A stretch of DNA of 64,000 nt from Bacteriovoracaceae bacterium UBA6200 (lineage in GTDB: Bacteria; Bdellovibrionota; Bacteriovoracia; Bacteriovoracales; Bacteriovoracaceae). Under the pieces are notes generated by a model. That model had not been told where the DNA came from and did not search any database. It saw only the letters and a program-made list of their open reading frames with translations. Position 1 is the first letter of the stretch; every line of letters begins with the position of its first letter. The position numbers were made by a program, and so were the translations under genes. Positions 1 to 9,575 of the stretch are shown here, piece by piece. The stretch is from assembly GCA_002422605.1 (NCBI GenBank), contig DISW01000008.1, positions 42,294 through 106,293 of the forward strand, given 5' to 3'.

Positions 1-1257
1 GTAAATGCCTAAGAAGATCAATGCTTCTGAGATGAACCCTGAAAGCCCTGGTAGACCTAGAGAAGCAAAAAGACCAATGATGTAGATTGTTGTGTATTTA
101 GGAAGTTTAGTCGCTAAACCGCCGTAACCTTTTGAACCATCCGGACGAACAATCCAACGGTGGTGAGAACGCTCATAAAGAACACCAACCATTAAGAACA
201 TCATAGCTGTTGAAGTTCCGTGGTTGAACATCTGAAGAACAGCACCGTTCATACCCTGAGTTGTCATGGCCGCAAGACCAAGCATTACAAAACCCATGTG
301 AGATACTGATGAGTAAGCAATAAGCTTTTTCATATCATCCTGGGCCATTGCACAGAATGCTCCGTAAATAACTGAGATCAAACCAAGAACTGCGATGATA
401 GTTGAAGCATCAGAAGCAGCTTGCGGGAAGATCGGGAAGGCAATTCTTAGGAATCCGTAAGAACCCATTTTTAAAAGTACACCGGCCAGGATTACAGAAA
501 CAGCTGTTGGGGCCTGAACGTGTGCGTGAGGTAACCAAGTGTGGAACGGGAAAACCGGAACCTTAATGGCAAAACCAAGGAACATGAACCAGAAAAAGAT
601 AGTCTCGAAAGAGAAAGACTTACCAAAGATAACAACTGTTTCATTAACAAATTTACCACCTTGAAGAGCAAGGATATTAAAAGAATCAGCGCCTTGACCT
701 GAAACGAAGTAAAGGGCCACGATACCGACCAACATGAAGATCGAACCGAAGAAAGTATAGAGGAAGAATTTAACAGCAGCATATTCTCTGTTCTCGCCAC
801 CCCAGATTCCGATAAGGAAGAACATTGGAAGTAGCATAACTTCCCAATAAACATAGAAGAGGAAGAAATCTAAAGAGAAGAACACACCAAACACTGTTGA
901 TTGAAGCATCAAAAGAAGTGCGAAGTATGCCTTAACGTTTTTCTCAACCGTCCATGAAGAAAGAGTACAGATGAAGAAGAGGAGAGCGTTCAAGAACGTC
1001 ATCAACATCGTGATTCCATCAATACCGATAAAGTAATTGATGTGGAATTGTGATATCCAAGGAATTTTGGTCACAAACTGCATGTCTGCAGTAGTGGTAT
1101 CAAACTTCACATAAAGAAGTACTGACAATACCATTGTGATGAATGTTGTCACGAGAGTAACCATTCTAATGGTGTTCTCTTTAGCTTTTGGCGTGAGGAT
1201 TACTCCAACCATCCCAATAATAGGTAACCATAAAATCCAATTCAGTATTCCGTTCAC
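1..1257 (-). CDS. nuoM: NADH-quinone oxidoreductase subunit M (partial, C-terminus off the left edge)
   Basis: Antiporter-like membrane subunit of respiratory complex I, in the proton-pumping arm. The reading frame stays open from a GTG at 1257 to the window edge, giving 419 residues; NuoM is usually about 500, so roughly the last 80 are missing. The translation is highly hydrophobic, and near the edge (about residues 397-410) it reads GLPGLSGFISE, the conserved NuoM/NuoN loop. The GTG start is supported by an AGAGAGG ribosome site just upstream and by the short gap after nuoL. Last visible gene of a nuoA-H-J-K-L-M run; nuoN may follow outside the window. The family call is firm; the GTG start is inferred. 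Confidence 0.93.
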   Translation of the reverse strand, partial: MNGILNWILWLPIIGMVGVILTPKAKENTIRMVTLVTTFITMVLSVLLYVKFDTTTADMQFVTKIPWISQFHINYFIGIDGITMLMTFLNALLFFICTLSSWTVEKNVKAYFALLLMLQSTVFGVFFSLDFFLFYVYWEVMLLPMFFLIGIWGGENREYAAVKFFLYTFFGSIFMLVGIVALYFVSGQGADSFNILALQGGKFVNETVVIFGKSFSFETIFFWFMFLGFAIKVPVFPFHTWLPHAHVQAPTAVSVILAGVLLKMGSYGFLRIAFPIFPQAASDASTIIAVLGLISVIYGAFCAMAQDDMKKLIAYSSVSHMGFVMLGLAAMTTQGMNGAVLQMFNHGTSTAMMFLMVGVLYERSHHRWIVRPDGSKGYGGLATKLPKYTTIYIIGLFASLGLPGLSGFISEALIFLGIY

Positions 1258-1287
1258 AACGAACCTCTCTCTATTAAGAAAAAAACC

Positions 1288-3486
1288 TTAAATATTTACT
1301 GTCCAAATATAACTAGCAAGAACCACGACCAACATGACAAAGTAGAATTGAATTTTACCTGACTGAATGATTCTTAAAACTAGGTTAAATAGATTTACTG
1401 CAACTCCCGTCCCGTCGACACCTACGGCATCAACAACAACGTTATCAAACCACTTCGAAGCCTTGAACAATACGCGGTTAACTGCGGCTGCACCATCAAC
1501 GGCATAACGGTCGAAGATTCCCATATCAAACCAAGAAAGGAAGCGGTTAAAACCGAGTAGCCCTTTCTTAATAAGGACGTCGATATAGAAATTATCGAAG
1601 TAGTATTTATTCCTTAAAACCTCTGTATAGCCAGGGAACCTGGTGGCCAGCGGCTTAATTGATTTTTTGATGTACATCAAGAAGGCGATTAGCACACCCA
1701 AAGCTGCAATGATGATAGATGCAATCGCACCTATAACGTGAGCTGTATGGATCTTGTGTTCATCCGGATTAGGACCAGCATAACCTGTTTGATGATCATA
1801 ACGTGCTTTCGTTAGCTCAGTTTTTACACGAGTATCTGTTGAGCCCCATGCTTCTCTTGGATGATTAACAAAACGTTCAACCTTAGGCGCTTCCACCAGG
1901 ACTTTAAACCATTCTGTTTTTTCACCAAATACTTTTACAATTCCCTGACCGGTTAAGCTTCCAGCGAACCAGAAACCAAGGGTGAAGATCGCAAGAATAA
2001 GAAGAGGTACATTCTGACGAGCATCAAGATGCTCGTGATGAATCTCGTGACCGTGGTGATGGTCACCGTGATGATCTTCGCCATGAGCATCATGATGACC
2101 CATGCGGTTTTCGCCGTAGAAAGTTAAGAACATCATACGGAACATATAGAACGCGGTCAGACCAGCACCGGCGAAACCAAGAATTGGAACAATCGCTAGA
2201 AGTGGGTTTTGACCTGACATGAAACCGAAATAAAGGGCATCACCAAGAATTCTGTCTTTTGATACGAAACCAGAGAAGAATGGGATACCTGCAATCGCAA
2301 GAGTACAGGCCATCATCGCAAAGTGCGTGTAAGGCATATACTTACGAAGACCGCCAAGTTTTGGCATTTCTTGCTCATGAACTGTGTGGATGATTGAACC
2401 AGCAGAAAGGAACAGACATGCTTTAAAAACAGCGTGAGTAATAACGTGCATAAAAGCTGCGTTATAAGATCCAACACCGACACCAATGATCATATAACCA
2501 AGCTGTGAAAGAGTTGAATAAGCGAGTACCGCCTTAATATCTGTTTGTACCATGGCAACTGTAGCTGCACCAAAAGCAGTAATGGCACCGATCACGGCAA
2601 TAAACCAAGTGATGTCACCAAGAACCATTAGTGGATACATACGAAGAGAAACCCAAACACCGGCCGTAACCATGGTCGCAGCGTGAATCAGGGCAGAACC
2701 CGGAGTTGGACCCATCATCGCATCTGGTAACCAAACGTGAAGTGGGAACTGAGCTGATTTACCCATTGCACCCAGGAAGATACAAAGAGCAGTGAAAGTT
2801 GCCAGGGAAATTCCGATTACCGTTTGACCGGCAAACTTGCCTTCAGCAATAGCAGCATAGATATCAACATAAGCAACTGAACCAAGAACCATCCAAAGAG
2901 CGACGATACCCAATAGAAGGAAAACGTCACCGATTCGAGTAGTCATGAAAGCTTTTAGTGATGCATCACCGGCGGCTTCTTTCTTAACATAGATACCGAT
3001 TAGTGAGTAAGAACAGAACCCCATGACTTCCCAGAAACAGAAAAGAGCAAAAAGGTTATCTGACATAACCATTCCTAGCATCGCTGAAGTAAAGAGCGGA
3101 AGGAATGTGAAGAAACGACCATGCTTCTCATCGTGGTCCATATACCAGGTAGAGAAGAGGTGAATCAGGAAAGCTACGCCCGACACCATGAGAAGCATAA
3201 TTGCTGTCATGTTATCAATGTAGACACCCATGTTAACTTTCCAGATATTCGCCCCGTGAGACAGGTCAAACCATGTGAAAGTTTTATGGATGAAATGATC
3301 TGTGGCAAATGTGCCAAAGACGAAGTCACCGAAAATTCTAGCTGAAAAGATGAAAGAAATAAAAATACTGAGTGTTGCTAACCAGTCCCCTTGGCGAGGT
3401 AGTTTTCTTCCAAAAAAGGCGTTAATAACAAACGCAATTACTGGGGCAAGAAAAATCGGCGCAATATTTCCAACTGTATATTCCAT
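1288..3486 (-). CDS. nuoL: NADH-quinone oxidoreductase subunit L
   Basis: Distal proton-pumping subunit of complex I, carrying the long lateral helix. The 732-residue protein has the expected many membrane helices and conserved antiporter-type stretches such as FLGAMGKSAQFPLHVWLPDA and the following histidine- and lysine-bearing helices. A histidine-rich loop at about residues 460-488 (HH-D-x-HG-x-D-HH pattern) lies between two helices; such loops occur in other NuoL proteins but this one is long. The C-terminal third (about 590-730) contains the lateral helix and final anchor. It lies 9 bp after nuoK and 30 bp before nuoM, so one transcript is likely. Confidence 0.97.
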   Translation of the reverse strand: MEYTVGNIAPIFLAPVIAFVINAFFGRKLPRQGDWLATLSIFISFIFSARIFGDFVFGTFATDHFIHKTFTWFDLSHGANIWKVNMGVYIDNMTAIMLLMVSGVAFLIHLFSTWYMDHDEKHGRFFTFLPLFTSAMLGMVMSDNLFALFCFWEVMGFCSYSLIGIYVKKEAAGDASLKAFMTTRIGDVFLLLGIVALWMVLGSVAYVDIYAAIAEGKFAGQTVIGISLATFTALCIFLGAMGKSAQFPLHVWLPDAMMGPTPGSALIHAATMVTAGVWVSLRMYPLMVLGDITWFIAVIGAITAFGAATVAMVQTDIKAVLAYSTLSQLGYMIIGVGVGSYNAAFMHVITHAVFKACLFLSAGSIIHTVHEQEMPKLGGLRKYMPYTHFAMMACTLAIAGIPFFSGFVSKDRILGDALYFGFMSGQNPLLAIVPILGFAGAGLTAFYMFRMMFLTFYGENRMGHHDAHGEDHHGDHHHGHEIHHEHLDARQNVPLLILAIFTLGFWFAGSLTGQGIVKVFGEKTEWFKVLVEAPKVERFVNHPREAWGSTDTRVKTELTKARYDHQTGYAGPNPDEHKIHTAHVIGAIASIIIAALGVLIAFLMYIKKSIKPLATRFPGYTEVLRNKYYFDNFYIDVLIKKGLLGFNRFLSWFDMGIFDRYAVDGAAAVNRVLFKASKWFDNVVVDAVGVDGTGVAVNLFNLVLRIIQSGKIQFYFVMLVVVLASYIWTVNI

Positions 3487-3495
3487 GTATAACCC

Positions 3496-3801
3496 TTAGT
3501 TCCTTAACTGTGTCGCTTCATCAATGTGAATTGTTTCTTTGATTTGGAAGAATCGAATCACAATAGCGAGTCCAATAGCAGATTCAGCAGCTGCAATAGC
3601 AATAATGAATAGACTGAAAACGTGACCATCAAGATTGTTTGTTACATATCTTGAATAGGCCACAAAGTTCAAGGCGGCAGCGTTGAGAACGAGTTCAATC
3701 CCAAGAAGGATCGCAACAATGTTCTTTCTGGAAAGAATAATCACCAGACCGACCACAAACAAAATCAGGGAAATAATTAAATAAGAAGCTAAACCCATCA
3801 T
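3496..3801 (-). CDS. nuoK: NADH-quinone oxidoreductase subunit K
   Basis: Small three-helix membrane subunit of complex I (MrpC-like) with glutamates in its helices that take part in proton transfer. The family core is visible: LLGIELVLNAAALNFVA in helix 2 and AIAAAESAIGLAIVIRFF in helix 3. The frame is open further upstream to 3843, but the ATG-ATG pair at 3801/3798 has a proper AAGGA ribosome site and gives 101 residues, the usual NuoK length; the longer form would overlap the end of nuoJ. I therefore place the start at 3801, 4 bp after the nuoJ stop. Confidence 0.95.
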   Translation of the reverse strand: MMGLASYLIISLILFVVGLVIILSRKNIVAILLGIELVLNAAALNFVAYSRYVTNNLDGHVFSLFIIAIAAAESAIGLAIVIRFFQIKETIHIDEATQLRN

Positions 3802-3805
3802 AGAA

Positions 3806-4342
3806 TTATCCTTGCCTTCTTGGACGAGCAATAATCGCTGCACCCACTAGAGCACCTAAAAGAAGAACCGAAGAAAGTTCAAAGGCCAGTACATGTTCTT
3901 TAACTAATAAGTGGCCGATTTGATTAACGGTTGAAGGAAAGTCATTACCAATTACTTTCGCAGGGTACGCTTTAACAACATTTGTAATCAATTTTACGTT
4001 TGTTAAAACCACAACCAAAGCAGTTAGAAGACCAATGGTGTAAGTCCATTTGTTACCCATGGCAGGAGCTAAACCTAAAAGATTTTGAGCTCTTGATACG
4101 AAGTCTTTACCACCAGTTAACATAACAGCGAACAACATGAGGATGACGACGCCGCCAACGTAAACCATAATCTGGCTAACAGCTACAAAGTCTGCGCCTA
4201 AAGTCGCGTATAAACCGGCAATACCTAAAAGAGAGCCTAGTAAAAACACACAGGAGTGCATGATATTTCGAGTAACAGCTGCTCCGATGGCACTTCCCAC
4301 TGTAAGGAGTGCGGACGTTAAAAATAGTAATTCAATAAACAT
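3806..4342 (-). CDS. nuoJ: NADH-quinone oxidoreductase subunit J
   Basis: Membrane subunit of complex I (ND6 homologue) at the junction of the quinone site and the pumping arm. It has 178 residues with five predicted helices; the conserved segment FVAVSQIMVYVGGVVILMLF contains the pi-bulge helix typical of NuoJ. It directly follows nuoH. In the standard operon nuoI, the ferredoxin-like subunit, sits between H and J; here the gap is 13 bp and nuoI is absent. Confidence 0.95.
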   Translation of the reverse strand: MFIELLFLTSALLTVGSAIGAAVTRNIMHSCVFLLGSLLGIAGLYATLGADFVAVSQIMVYVGGVVILMLFAVMLTGGKDFVSRAQNLLGLAPAMGNKWTYTIGLLTALVVVLTNVKLITNVVKAYPAKVIGNDFPSTVNQIGHLLVKEHVLAFELSSVLLLGALVGAAIIARPRRQG

Positions 4343-4355
4343 TTCTAATCCTTAA

Positions 4356-5474
4356 TTAATGACTACCAAATACCAGATCGGCCAATGATTTACCATTGAA
4401 CATTACCAACCAGATAGCACAGCCAACTAAATTGAAAATCGCGATCGGAGTTAAATATTTCCAACAAACGGACATCAGTTGGTCAACTCTTAGTCTTGGA
4501 AGAGTCCAACGGGCCCAAATAACTACATAATATAGAAGACAAGTTTTTGTTACGAAGATCACAACTTGAGCGAACTGAGTTGGGATAATATCAATGCTGA
4601 TATTAAAAGGAAGGTTACCACCGCCCAGGAAGAGAGCAGTACCAACACCACATACAACAAATACTTCAATGTATTCAGCAAGAGCAAAGAAACCAAAACG
4701 AAGACCGGTATACTCAGTGTGGTAACCGGAAACGAGTTCCGATTCAGCTTCTGGTAAGTCGAATGGAGCACGGTTTGTTTCAGCCATTGCACCGATACCG
4801 TAAACAAAAAAAGCAATGAATGCGAATGGGTTATGGAAAATAAACCAGTTTACGATAGTTCCTTCCTGGTGAGAAAGAATCGTACCGAAGCTCATTCCGC
4901 CGGCCAAAAGAGTGATGGCAAGAACAGATAGAGTTACTGGAATCTCATAAGAAATAATCTGAGAAGCTCCACGCATACCACCGAGCATCGACCATTTTGA
5001 GTTTGAAGCGTAACCACCAAGGAAGACCGCTAAACCAACTAGAGATGAAATGGCGATAAGATAAAAGACACCTACGTTAAGGTCGGCCATCATGAAGCCA
5101 CTTGACCATGGTAGAACAGCAAGAGTTGCGAACACACCAACGAGGGCCAGTAGGGGAGCAAGATAAAAAAGGAATTTATCAGCAGTGTAAGGCATGATAT
5201 CTTCTTTCGTTAACATCTTCACACCATCAGCTAAAAACTGAAGAAGTCCATAAGGACCAACGCGGTTTGGACCCATACGTGCCTGAAGGTCAGCTGAAAT
5301 TTTTCTTTCAGCATAAGTTCCCAGACCACCTACCGTGGCACAGAAACCGACAACAACCAGAGCAACGATTAAATAAATAGCAAAAGCTAAAAGGCCCTGG
5401 TTATTTCCAAAGAGGTTCAAAAGAACATCGTAAAATTCATATTGAGAGAGATAACTAACGATAGTTTGATTCAT
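4356..5474 (-). CDS. nuoH: NADH-quinone oxidoreductase subunit H
   Basis: Membrane subunit of complex I (ND1 homologue) that forms the quinone-binding channel with the peripheral arm. In 372 residues it shows the family signatures AERKISADLQARMGPNRVGP (about residues 55-75), the charged loop LADGVKMLTKEDI, and NRAPFDLPEAESELVSGYHT followed by EYTGLRFGFFALAEY (about 234-268). These loops contact the NuoB/NuoD subunits, so the peripheral arm must be encoded elsewhere in the genome. It follows nuoA by 11 bp. Confidence 0.97.
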   Translation of the reverse strand: MNQTIVSYLSQYEFYDVLLNLFGNNQGLLAFAIYLIVALVVVGFCATVGGLGTYAERKISADLQARMGPNRVGPYGLLQFLADGVKMLTKEDIMPYTADKFLFYLAPLLALVGVFATLAVLPWSSGFMMADLNVGVFYLIAISSLVGLAVFLGGYASNSKWSMLGGMRGASQIISYEIPVTLSVLAITLLAGGMSFGTILSHQEGTIVNWFIFHNPFAFIAFFVYGIGAMAETNRAPFDLPEAESELVSGYHTEYTGLRFGFFALAEYIEVFVVCGVGTALFLGGGNLPFNISIDIIPTQFAQVVIFVTKTCLLYYVVIWARWTLPRLRVDQLMSVCWKYLTPIAIFNLVGCAIWLVMFNGKSLADLVFGSH

Positions 5475-5485
5475 TTTAAGGAACC

Positions 5486-5902
5486 TTATTTATTGTTTTT
5501 TAAAGAAACTTGATATGACTTAACCCAATCAAGGTCGCCCTTTTTCCAGCAGTAACCAATTCCTTCAAGGAGAACGGAGATGAAACTTAAGAAAATGATG
5601 AGAGCGTATCCGCCATGGCCCATATCAACGAGTTCTCTAAAGATCGCTGCTACAGGAAACATAAGAACAGATTCCACATCAAAAATGATGAAGATTAAGC
5701 CCACCACATAGAATCGAATATTGAATGAAGACCAGGCCGAACCGACCGGGATTTCACCACATTCATAAGGCATAGACTTAAGATGTGAAGGCTTCTTAGG
5801 AGACAGTAAAACTGTTAAGAAATGTCCGCCGAAAAACATTACAACTGCTATCCCCATTAGGATAACAATAGGCATCAAGCCATCAAACTGAGCTGGTGTC
5901 AT
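5486..5902 (-). CDS. nuoA: NADH-quinone oxidoreductase subunit A
   Basis: Small three-helix membrane subunit of complex I (ND3 homologue). Conserved elements are the YECGEIPVGSAW loop, RFYVVGLIFIIFDVESVLMF in helix 2, and an acidic third helix. The ATG at 5902 is preceded by GTGGAG at a good spacing and gives 138 residues; a GTG 12 bp further upstream is in frame but would use the ribosome site itself as the start. First gene of the minus-strand nuo run, divergent from mfd across about 95 bp. Confidence 0.94.
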   Translation of the reverse strand: MTPAQFDGLMPIVILMGIAVVMFFGGHFLTVLLSPKKPSHLKSMPYECGEIPVGSAWSSFNIRFYVVGLIFIIFDVESVLMFPVAAIFRELVDMGHGGYALIIFLSFISVLLEGIGYCWKKGDLDWVKSYQVSLKNNK

Positions 5903-5957
5903 GGAAGTCTCCACTGCATTAAAGTCGCAAAAAAGTAGTTTTAAGATACAAAAGATG

Positions 5958-5986
5958 TTGAATTTAGGAAAGATGTTATTTTAAAT
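5958..5986 (+). promoter_or_regulatory. Candidate promoter for the mfd operon
   Basis: TTGAAT (5958-5963) and TTAAAT (5981-5986) are separated by 17 bp in the nuoA/mfd divergent spacer. Each hexamer matches four of six sigma-70 consensus positions. If used, transcription would begin about 5 bp before the ATG at 5998, which would favour the GTG at 6061 as the mfd start. Inference only. Confidence 0.35.
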
Positions 5987-5997
5987 GTGACCAGCAA

Positions 5998-8900
5998 ATG
6001 TCTAAGCAGGGCAATTGTAAAAAACAGAATGAAAATAGACCTATTTCATCAGGATTTAACGTGACCTTGTTTAGTGGTATTTCAAATAAAATTAATTACT
6101 GGCTACAGCAGCAGCAAGAACTCGCGCTTAAAGGTGTGACTCCAAATCAGTGGAGTCTCCTTGCGGGGAGTTATTTTTCTGGCCAACTATTTGATTCCAC
6201 ACATGTTCTCTTGTGTTCTGACCAAGATGAAGCTGAAGAAGTTTTCGACGCGCTCAAACACTTAAAGAATATTTCTTTTTACCCGGGGCACAATCACGCG
6301 CTCTATAGTTCTATTCTTTCTTCAGAAAATTTATTGCTTCAACGCTGGTCGGTACTGCAAAAACTGCAAAATAATACTCCGCTCATAATTGTTACCACAC
6401 CTGAAGCTTCATTATTATTGGGGCCAGATCAGGAATTTTTTAAGAAAAATCGCTTTCACATAAAAAAAGACGACATCATTTCGCCGATTGATCTGGCAAA
6501 AAAACTCACTGAACTAGGTTATTTTCCTTCAAGTACGATTGAAGAACCGGGAACTTTTGCAAGAAGAGGGGAGATTTTTGATATTTTTCCCATCTCACAT
6601 CCGCCGGTTCGACTTCATTATTTTGATGATCTGATCGAGGATATTTTTGCGATTGATATCGATACACAAAAAACTAATAGAGAAGTTAGTTTTCAGGATG
6701 TTTCTATTATTCCAGGTGCGGGCTTTCTTACCCAGGATCCTTATGCCTCTCGCTTGCGCTCAAATCTTCCACAGGCACAACCTGCCTTTAAAAATAAATA
6801 TGAAGCAAGAAAGCAGTTGCTGGGAAGAATTAATGAAGGCCAGCTGTTTGAAAACTATCCTCTTTATATTCCATTGTTTTTTGATAAGCCTTGCACGCTT
6901 TTTGATTTTCTTCCGGCAAACAGTAAAATTTCATTTTTTAACTATGATAACGGACAGAAATCCTTCGATCTCTTTTTAGCTTCCCAACAAGACGACTTTA
7001 AAACTCTTTCTAATGACGTGGAAAGTTCTTCCGTTATCCCGGGTCCGGAGTTTTTTTATCTTGAACATTTACCGGAACTCAGTTTTAAAAAGCTTTATAT
7101 TGATCAACTTGATATCGCTGTTAATCTGGACACTCCTTTTGATAAAGAACTTCATTTAAATTTTGAAAAGTTAAAGTCCTATTTTCAAACCAAACTGCAA
7201 ATGACGGGTAAAGTTCCCGAGAACCGTTTTGAATACATCAAAGGCTGTTTAGGTATCTTAAAAAAAGAACTTAGTGTGCGGGGACATCTTCTGGTTAATT
7301 ATAAATCAGAGAACGCCCGGCAGGAATTACAATATCTTCTGGAAGAAAACGGCTTAACCGAAATTGGAACCCGAATGCAGTTTGTGTTTGGGAAACTGGA
7401 TGAAGGTTTTTACTATAAGAATGAACACATCTTTGTTTTGTCGGAAGGGGATTTTTTCTCAGTCAAAAAGAAAAAGGCCAAACAGGTCAAGTCTATCAAC
7501 AAAGATCTTTTTGCTGAACAGATTGCAACGTTAAAGATAAACGACTATGTCATTCACCGTGACTTCGGGGTAGGGATTTATAAAGGTTTGGAGACGATTC
7601 AGGCCGGAGACCAGCAAAGTGATTACCTCGTCATTCTTTATGAAGACAATGATAAGGTTTATGTTCCGGTTTATAAATTAAATCTGGTTCAAAAGCATGC
7701 AGACTCTTCCAGTGGTCTTAAAGTTGCCTCATTAAAATCTAAAAAATTCTCCGAACTTAAACAGAAGGCCCGTGGTTCTGTAAAAAAACTGGCCTTCGAC
7801 TTATTAAAACTTCAGGCCGAGAGAAAACTTAAAGGTGGATACCCGTATTCTCCACCAGACCATATCTTTAAAGAGTTTGAACTCTCTTTTGCTTTTGAAG
7901 AAACTCCTGACCAACAAAAAGCCATTCTGGATGTATTAGAAGATATGCAAAATCAGTATCCAATGGATCGACTGGTTTGTGGTGACGTAGGTTTTGGTAA
8001 AACTGAAGTTGCCATGAGGGCCGCGATGAAAGCGGTTCTGGATAAAAAACAAGTGGTCGTTTTAGTGCCAACAACAGTTCTCGCTCTTCAGCACTATCAC
8101 TCTTTTGTTAAACGATTTGAAAACTTCCCGGTAAATATTAATTTCATTTCCCGTTTTAAAACAGCAAAACAAAAAAACGAAGTGATGGTACAGGTTGCCG
8201 AAGGAAAGGTTGATATTCTGATTGGTACCCATGCGGTACTTTCTGACAAACTTGAATTTCACGATTTAGGACTTTTGATCATTGATGAAGAACATCGTTT
8301 CGGTGTCGGTCATAAAGAAAAGTTAAAAGTTTTAAAATCCGGTGTGGATGTTCTAACCATGACCGCGACACCGATTCCAAGAACTTTGCAACTATCGTTT
8401 CTGGGAATTCGCGATCTTTCATTGATTCAAACAGCACCGCCTCGTCGTCAAGCGATTAAGACCTACATTATTAAAGAAGATGATCTGACGCTCAAGTCAG
8501 CGATTGAAAAAGAGTTGTCTCGTGGTGGTCAGATTTATTATGTCCATAATCGTGTGCATGATATTGAAGAGCATGAACTCTACCTAAAAAAGCTTGTTCC
8601 TAATGCCAGGATCAGTGTTACTCACGGCCAAATGAATGAACGGGAGCTCGAAAAAAGAATTAATGATTTCTATGATCATAAGTCGGACATTCTTCTCGCT
8701 ACCACCATCATTGAGTCGGGTATTGATATTCCAAATGCTAACACCATGATTATTGATCGGGCCGATACTTATGGGCTTGCTCAGCTTCATCAGTTAAGAG
8801 GACGAATCGGGCGTTCAGACAGGAAGGCCTATGCGTACTTCATTGTTCCGGAAAATAAAATTCTCAGTGAGACTGCTCAAAGAAGACTTCAGGCGCTGCA

Positions 8901-9534
8901 AACTTATGCAGAGATGGGATCGGGATTTGCTCTCGCTTCATCTGATATGGAAATTCGTGGAGCCGGAGATATTTTAGGGGGAGAGCAGTCAGGACACATT
9001 GAGGCCATAGGTCTTGAGTTCTATATGGACCTTTTACAAGAAGCCATCCAGGAATTGAAAGGCGAGCAGAAAGTCTCGGTTAAAAATATTGAAATTCAGG
9101 CTTCATGGTCTGCTTATATTCCTAATTCCTACATTCCTGATCACTCACTTCGGTTAAAATACTACAAGCGTCTTTCTAACTGTAGTGACTTAACTCGTTT
9201 AGAAGATATCATCAGCGAATTAAACGACGCTTTCGGAATTACTCCAAAAGAGCTCGAGGCTCTTTATTCTATCCTTCGATCGAGAATTATTTTCCAACCT
9301 CTGGGCCTTCGACTGGTCAAAGTTTCCGGGTCCCAGATTGCCCTTTTCTTCGATCAGGAAATACTTAACTGGAATCATCAGCTAAGAGATAAGATGTTGA
9401 ACTTCTTCATTAATAAGCCGAAGTTTTACAAAATGAATCCTGATTCTTCTGTGAATGCGCTCTTCAAAGAGCCAGTGAGTCATACCGTGCTTTATGAGTT
9501 TGCAAAACATATTGCAGCAGAAATGGGTGTATGA
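5998..9534 (+). CDS. mfd: Transcription-repair coupling factor Mfd
   Basis: DNA translocase that removes stalled RNA polymerase and recruits UvrA to damage. It has 1178 residues, close to the 1148 of E. coli. Order: UvrB-like N-terminal module (about 40-350), RNA-polymerase-interacting Tudor-like domain starting INDYVIHRDFGVGIYKGLE (about 514), RecG-like translocase with Walker A GDVGFGKTEVAMR (about 662) and DEEHRFGV (about 763), TRG/motif VI region QLRGRIGRSDRKAYAYF (about 930), and C-terminal autoinhibitory domain (about 1040-1178). The ATG at 5998 lacks a ribosome site; a GTG at 6061 (residue 22) has AGGA upstream and may be the true start. First gene of a plus-strand run that also contains uvrA. 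Confidence 0.97.
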   Translation: MSKQGNCKKQNENRPISSGFNVTLFSGISNKINYWLQQQQELALKGVTPNQWSLLAGSYFSGQLFDSTHVLLCSDQDEAEEVFDALKHLKNISFYPGHNHALYSSILSSENLLLQRWSVLQKLQNNTPLIIVTTPEASLLLGPDQEFFKKNRFHIKKDDIISPIDLAKKLTELGYFPSSTIEEPGTFARRGEIFDIFPISHPPVRLHYFDDLIEDIFAIDIDTQKTNREVSFQDVSIIPGAGFLTQDPYASRLRSNLPQAQPAFKNKYEARKQLLGRINEGQLFENYPLYIPLFFDKPCTLFDFLPANSKISFFNYDNGQKSFDLFLASQQDDFKTLSNDVESSSVIPGPEFFYLEHLPELSFKKLYIDQLDIAVNLDTPFDKELHLNFEKLKSYFQTKLQMTGKVPENRFEYIKGCLGILKKELSVRGHLLVNYKSENARQELQYLLEENGLTEIGTRMQFVFGKLDEGFYYKNEHIFVLSEGDFFSVKKKKAKQVKSINKDLFAEQIATLKINDYVIHRDFGVGIYKGLETIQAGDQQSDYLVILYEDNDKVYVPVYKLNLVQKHADSSSGLKVASLKSKKFSELKQKARGSVKKLAFDLLKLQAERKLKGGYPYSPPDHIFKEFELSFAFEETPDQQKAILDVLEDMQNQYPMDRLVCGDVGFGKTEVAMRAAMKAVLDKKQVVVLVPTTVLALQHYHSFVKRFENFPVNINFISRFKTAKQKNEVMVQVAEGKVDILIGTHAVLSDKLEFHDLGLLIIDEEHRFGVGHKEKLKVLKSGVDVLTMTATPIPRTLQLSFLGIRDLSLIQTAPPRRQAIKTYIIKEDDLTLKSAIEKELSRGGQIYYVHNRVHDIEEHELYLKKLVPNARISVTHGQMNERELEKRINDFYDHKSDILLATTIIESGIDIPNANTMIIDRADTYGLAQLHQLRGRIGRSDRKAYAYFIVPENKILSETAQRRLQALQTYAEMGSGFALASSDMEIRGAGDILGGEQSGHIEAIGLEFYMDLLQEAIQELKGEQKVSVKNIEIQASWSAYIPNSYIPDHSLRLKYYKRLSNCSDLTRLEDIISELNDAFGITPKELEALYSILRSRIIFQPLGLRLVKVSGSQIALFFDQEILNWNHQLRDKMLNFFINKPKFYKMNPDSSVNALFKEPVSHTVLYEFAKHIAAEMGV

Positions 9535-9575
9535 TACTGTTTTTATTAGTTTGAATAAAAACCACAGGGATGTGT

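Noticed and set aside
492..854. A 120-residue open frame on the minus strand
   Set aside because: It lies inside nuoM in another frame; the composition is that of a shadow of a hydrophobic gene.
5486..5914. Longer nuoA from the GTG at 5914
   Set aside because: That GTG overlaps the ribosome site serving the ATG at 5902, and the shorter protein has the normal length.
6303..6308. CTATAG in mfd as a further copy of the origin-domain motif
   Set aside because: The flanks (CGCT/TTCT) do not fit GSYY/RRSC; it looks like a chance hexamer.
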